64,000 bases of DNA from a virus, in IMG/VR virus record IMGVR_UViG_3300049460_000121, positions 62,001 through 126,000 of that record. One strand, given 5' to 3'. The notes under the pieces are model-generated. The model saw only the letters and a program-made list of their open reading frames with translations. It searched no databases and had not been told where the DNA came from. Both the position numbers and the translations under genes were made by a program. The stretch's first letter is position 1, and each line of letters opens with the position of its first letter. This document shows positions 61,403 through 64,000 of this stretch, one piece after another.

Positions 61403-61421
61403 GGACAACACTCCTAAGGCA

Positions 61422-61465
61422 CAAGAAAAAAAGATACACCAGAGGATGCGGCCCCCGGTGTATCT
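61422..61465 (-). terminator. Terminator with A-tract
   Basis: AGATACACC pairs with GGTGTATCT (61432-61440 with 61457-61465) with inner pairing. AAGAAAAAAAG on the plus strand gives the U-run on the minus strand. It ends the unit 62816-61489. Confidence 0.8.
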
Positions 61466-61488
61466 GCCAGACTGACGTTACTCGATGA

Positions 61489-62277
61489 TCAGGTCCACGC
61501 GTTTAGCGTGCTGTGAACAAACGAGGTCTTGTCAACCAGCGAAGTTACGAAATGACCGCTGATACCGTTGGAGAATTCCACCAGGTCCATCAATTTCTTG
61601 CTGCTGCTCATTACGACGTACTTACCGTCAACCAGAGCAACAGTTGCAACTTCACCGGATTCGGCTTTAACGACGATGGTGTCCTGGACACTGGTGCCGT
61701 TCAGCGAAGCGTAGGTGTAAACGCCAGCCAGGGTGTTCGGTAGACGATTGGTCACGATCTGTGCGACGTCAGTCATGCCGTCACGCTGGGTGTAGAAAGC
61801 GCGCAGATCGAGTTTGTCTTCGATCTTCTCCAGCGTCTTGTAGAAGGTTGCCTTGGAGGCGTTCGCCAGGGCGCTCTTGACTTCAGCCTTGGACAGTTGT
61901 TCGCGGATGGTTGCACCGGCTGGGGTGCTGAAGGTCTGAACGAATTCGATCAGGCCGGCAAAGAATGTAGTGGCGTCGATTTTACCGACACGGCTCCAAC
62001 CCATGATCTTCTTGACCACGTCGCCGACGTAGCCTTGTTTCTGAGCCTGGTAGGTGGTGACGCCTTGTTCGATGTCGATGAGCTTGGACACACGGTAGCT
62101 TGCGTTAGCCGCATTGATGGTCAGATGTTCGGTGGTATCGCCCTTGAACAGAACCACGGTGTACGGGAAGACGCCTTCTTGACCACAGACACAACCTTCG
62201 ACAGTACGGTCTGCCAGAGAAGCCAGGGTGACCCAGAGGGAGTGAGCTGCGAGAGGATTGCTAACAGTGATTTGCAT
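61489..62277 (-). CDS. Unknown protein, 262 aa
   Basis: The ribosome site is weak. Soluble protein with a beta-rich N-terminus including CVCG near residue 29, a helical centre, and a beta-rich C-terminus. Codon use is biased as in abundant phage proteins. It follows the 153-residue gene, separated by a hairpin. Function unknown. Confidence 0.65.
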   Translation of the reverse strand: MQITVSNPLAAHSLWVTLASLADRTVEGCVCGQEGVFPYTVVLFKGDTTEHLTINAANASYRVSKLIDIEQGVTTYQAQKQGYVGDVVKKIMGWSRVGKIDATTFFAGLIEFVQTFSTPAGATIREQLSKAEVKSALANASKATFYKTLEKIEDKLDLRAFYTQRDGMTDVAQIVTNRLPNTLAGVYTYASLNGTSVQDTIVVKAESGEVATVALVDGKYVVMSSSKKLMDLVEFSNGISGHFVTSLVDKTSFVHSTLNAWT

Positions 62278-62312
62278 GTTCGAAAGGAACCTTGTTCAAT
62301 TGAGGGCATAAA

Positions 62313-62333
62313 GCCTGGGGAAGAACCCCAGGC
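62313..62333. terminator. Hairpin between two unknown genes
   Basis: GCCTGGGG pairs with CCCCAGGC over AAGAA, between the stop at 62355 and the start at 62277. TTTATGCCC follows on the minus strand. Confidence 0.6.
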
Positions 62334-62354
62334 CTGACTTGCGCTGACCGGCGA

Positions 62355-62816
62355 TTACTTGCCGCCGAACACTTTCTCGGCTTCTTCGCCCAGGTAGCTG
62401 ACTACGGATTTGTAGTTGCTGGTGCGACGACCGACGCCGATGATTACGTCGGACTTGGCCACGCCGAACTTGTTCCATTCAGCACCGGCAGCGGTACCGG
62501 ATTTGTGACGGCTGTACGAAGTATCGATGGCGCTGTGGCCGAGCTTGGTGCGCAGGGTGGTGCGATCCAGGTCTTTGTCGACAACCATAGCGGCTTGCGA
62601 CTTGTTACCGAAGGCCAGGGTCTGAGCCGATGCGACGTCGATCAGGAAGCCTTGGCTGTCCTTCAGCTGATCCAGGCTCAGCGACGGCGGCAGGTATTTG
62701 GCAACGATGTCTTCGAAACCAGGCATGTCGCCGGTTTTGGTAGCCACGTCGAGAACGGTGATTGCTTCCAGTTCTTGAGCCAGAGTCTTGATGTTGTCCG
62801 GGAGTTCTTTACTCAT
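62355..62816 (-). CDS. Unknown protein, 153 aa
   Basis: AAGGAAAAATGAATC precedes the ATG. Soluble alpha/beta protein with biased codons and no recognised motif. It is the first gene of a unit whose promoter should lie in the AT-rich gap 62817-62940. Function unknown. Confidence 0.65.
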   Translation of the reverse strand: MSKELPDNIKTLAQELEAITVLDVATKTGDMPGFEDIVAKYLPPSLSLDQLKDSQGFLIDVASAQTLAFGNKSQAAMVVDKDLDRTTLRTKLGHSAIDTSYSRHKSGTAAGAEWNKFGVAKSDVIIGVGRRTSNYKSVVSYLGEEAEKVFGGK

Positions 62817-62884
62817 GATTCATTTTTCCTTGCAGGTTGTGATTGGGGACGAAATAGTGGTTGTTCACTTCATACCCAGGTTTG

Positions 62885-62936
62885 GTAAAGTTTTACAGAT
62901 GAAGTATCTAGCCCCACTGTGCAAGTCGATAATGTA
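62885..62936. promoter_or_regulatory. Promoter-region motifs GTAAAGTTTTAC and GATAATGTA
   Basis: In the 206-base gap upstream of 62816 (minus), GTAAAGTTTTAC (62885-62896) is a near-palindrome also present at 22927, and GATAATGTA lies at 62928-62936. The remainder of the gap holds the terminator at 62982. No gene is seen. Confidence 0.35.
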
Positions 62937-62981
62937 GGGCTAAAAAAGCTTTGCCTGAAGATTTACCACTGCATCAAGGCA

Positions 62982-63018
62982 AAAGAAAAGGTGGAGCTGG
63001 GGAGCCGAAGCTCCCCAG
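62982..63018 (-). terminator. Terminator of the small membrane-protein block
   Basis: CTGGGGAGC-CGAA-GCTCCCCAG with CTTTTCTTTTGCC after it on the minus strand. Bases 62999-63025 are identical to 27935-27961. Confidence 0.85.
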
Positions 63019-63022
63019 TCCT

Positions 63023-63271
63023 TTAGGCTGCTTTAGCCTTCTTGTTCGAGAAGCCTTTGAACAGCTTGTAGCTACCGTAGACAGCTGCGGCTGCGGCAGC
63101 TGCACCAACGAGAGCAGCAGCCACCGGGTGAGCCTTGGCGATGTTAGCGCCAACCTGAGCGTACTTCGCAACTGCTGCACCAGCCAGAGCGGTTTGACTT
63201 GCAGTTGCAGCAGCGTCAGCAGCTACGGAACCAGCTTCAACAACGGTACCAACGATTTCGATAGCGGACAT
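63023..63271 (-). CDS. Small Ala-rich membrane protein, 82 aa
   Basis: AGGAGATTCACC precedes the ATG. More than a third of the residues are Ala. Two hydrophobic stretches (about 15-35 and 48-68, PVAAALVGAAAAAAAVYGSYKLF) are followed by a Lys-rich end. This fits a small one- or two-span membrane protein such as a holin-like or vesicle protein, though none can be named. It is one of three small membrane proteins in a row. Confidence 0.65.
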   Translation of the reverse strand: MSAIEIVGTVVEAGSVAADAAATASQTALAGAAVAKYAQVGANIAKAHPVAAALVGAAAAAAAVYGSYKLFKGFSNKKAKAA

Positions 63272-63341
63272 GGTGAATCTCCTAGAACTTAAATTGGGTC
63301 TTGCGAATTTGGGTTGGGGTATTACGATTTACCAGCGCAAC

Positions 63342-63464
63342 TTACTTCTTGCTGAACTTGGCCTTAACCCGACCAACAACGTTGTGCTTCACGCCGAACT
63401 CATGAATGATGTCGACGGCTACGCAGATCACAGCGACTTTAACGATAGTGTTTACGATGTTCAT
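63342..63464 (-). CDS. Small membrane peptide, 40 aa
   Basis: GGAGGACAATAGC precedes the ATG at 63464. The frame encodes MNIVNTIVKVAVICVAVDII followed by HEFGVKHN and a basic end KAKFSKK. A single membrane span with a Lys-rich cytoplasmic tail is evident. The strong ribosome site and the position between two other small membrane genes support it despite its length. Confidence 0.65.
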   Translation of the reverse strand: MNIVNTIVKVAVICVAVDIIHEFGVKHNVVGRVKAKFSKK

Positions 63465-63499
63465 GCTATTGTCCTCCACGGACTAGGGTTGGGTATTGC

Positions 63500-63697
63500 T
63501 TAACTGCGGGTCCAGGTAAAGTTCGTTTCTACCGAATCCTTACCGAAGATCTTTTCCATCTCGTCAGCCAGGTTCTGGAAGGCGTCGATGATTTGTTTCT
63601 CAGCTTTCTTTTGCTGATAACGCTTCAGTGCTTTGTAACCAACGACTACCGCGCCAGTTACTGCCACTGCACCTGCAACTATTTTGAGAGTACTCAT
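63500..63697 (-). CDS. Small single-span membrane protein, 65 aa
   Basis: AGGAATACCGTCC precedes ATG 63697; the ATG at 63730 has no ribosome site. Residues 5-21 (KIVAGAVAVTGAVVVGYKAL) form a membrane span, then a basic and coiled-coil-like charged domain follows. Same layout as the two genes downstream. Function unknown. Confidence 0.65.
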   Translation of the reverse strand: MSTLKIVAGAVAVTGAVVVGYKALKRYQQKKAEKQIIDAFQNLADEMEKIFGKDSVETNFTWTRS

Positions 63698-63899
63698 GGA
63701 CGGTATTCCTTGATCAGTGTGATTGTTCATGTCTACTATGTATGACTCAAAATATTTAGGATCGTATTCTCTAGGCCCTACAGCGTACCTGTGACAAACG
63801 TTCTCTATTCAGACGGGCGTTTCCTTACCTTTATAGATAGCGCAGCGTATACGTGATCCTAGGGCTATGCGGTGGTAAGGCAAAAAGAAAGGGCATAAG
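63698..63899. other. Non-coding gap upstream of the membrane-protein block
   Basis: About 200 bases without a supportable gene, containing AT-rich promoter-like sequence (TCTACTATGTATGACTC near 63732, TTTATAGATAGCG near 63830) and the A-tract of the next terminator. Confidence 0.4.
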
Positions 63900-63918
63900 G
63901 CCCGGCACGATGCCGGGC
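63882..63918 (-). terminator. Terminator of the gene entering from the right
   Basis: GCCCGGCA-CGA-TGCCGGGC with CTTTCTTTTTGCC after it on the minus strand, directly downstream of the stop at 63925. Confidence 0.85.
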
Positions 63919-63924
63919 TGTACG

Positions 63925-64000
63925 CTATTTACTGGTGTGCCATTCGCTGAAGTCAACAGGTCGTGGTGTCAACATCTCGAGCGTTGGCCAATTGACCACG
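63925..64000 (-). CDS. 3' end of an unknown gene (partial)
   Basis: A minus-strand frame enters from the right edge, encodes VVNWPTLEMLTPRPVDFSEW and ends at TAG 63927-63925, just before a terminator. Only the last 24 residues are inside the window, so nothing can be said about the function. Confidence 0.55.
   Translation of the reverse strand, partial: VVNWPTLEMLTPRPVDFSEWHTSK

Noticed and set aside
1-64000. tRNA genes, CRISPR arrays, insertion sequences, group I introns
   Set aside because: Reading both strands I saw no cloverleaf with a CCA-type end, no regularly spaced repeats, no transposase motif, and no interrupted conserved gene; the polymerase gene that is interrupted in phiKZ is intact here.

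Overview
The window looks like about 64 kb of a jumbo myovirus genome related to Pseudomonas phage phiKZ (a nucleus-forming phage of the Chimalliviridae type) infecting a gammaproteobacterium or betaproteobacterium. The main evidence is a set of RNA polymerase genes split into beta and beta-prime pieces (7106-8401, 13790-15757, 15789-17969, 28588-30078), a tubulin/FtsZ-like protein (41480-42496), a large terminase (49201-51360), a contractile tail sheath and tube (56863-59787), a family B DNA polymerase fragment (34962-37082), an SbcD-like nuclease and an SF2 helicase. I saw no tRNA, rRNA, CRISPR array or insertion sequence. Comparisons with phiKZ gene numbers are from memory, not from an alignment run here.

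Layout. (1) 1-2690, plus strand: a truncated zinc-metallopeptidase-like gene and two unknown genes. (2) 2743-6107, minus strand: a four-gene block whose last two reading frames are joined by a probable programmed -1 frameshift on a run of eight T. (3) 6223-10154, plus strand: an unknown acidic protein, a beta-prime C-terminal RNA polymerase piece (virion-type polymerase candidate) and a structural-type protein. (4) 10209-32149, minus strand, interrupted by one plus-strand gene at 18041: small unknown genes, helicase, the beta C-terminal and beta-prime C-terminal subunits of a second polymerase, a candidate fifth polymerase subunit, a candidate nuclear importer, a candidate single-stranded DNA-binding protein with a host-SSB-like tail, the SbcD-like nuclease, the beta-prime N-terminal subunit with DFDGD, and a candidate nuclear-shell protein. 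(5) 32497-33573, one plus-strand gene behind a 350-base regulatory gap. (6) 33552-42496, minus strand: a RuvC/RNase H-like candidate, DNA polymerase, a tandem array of small diverged paralogues, and the tubulin. (7) 42561-49154: mixed strands, with a structured 420-base non-coding gap at 44606-45022. (8) 49201-60178: terminase, three large virion proteins, sheath and tube. (9) 60239-64000, minus strand: unknown genes, three very small membrane proteins, and the end of a gene running off the edge.

How it fits together. The virion polymerase would transcribe early genes on entry. A proteinaceous nucleus (shell candidate 30164-32149, importer candidate 19736-21289) would enclose replication (DNA polymerase, SSB-like protein, SbcD, helicase) and transcription by the second polymerase. 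The tubulin would centre and move cargo, while terminase and tail genes serve late assembly. Gene blocks are mostly closed by GC-rich hairpins, often with an A-rich tract (GAAAGAAAAAA type) on the plus side that is read as a U-tract on the minus strand. Several proteins in the nucleus/RNA polymerase neighbourhood share arginine/aspartate-rich disordered tails, which I consider one of the more unusual features here.
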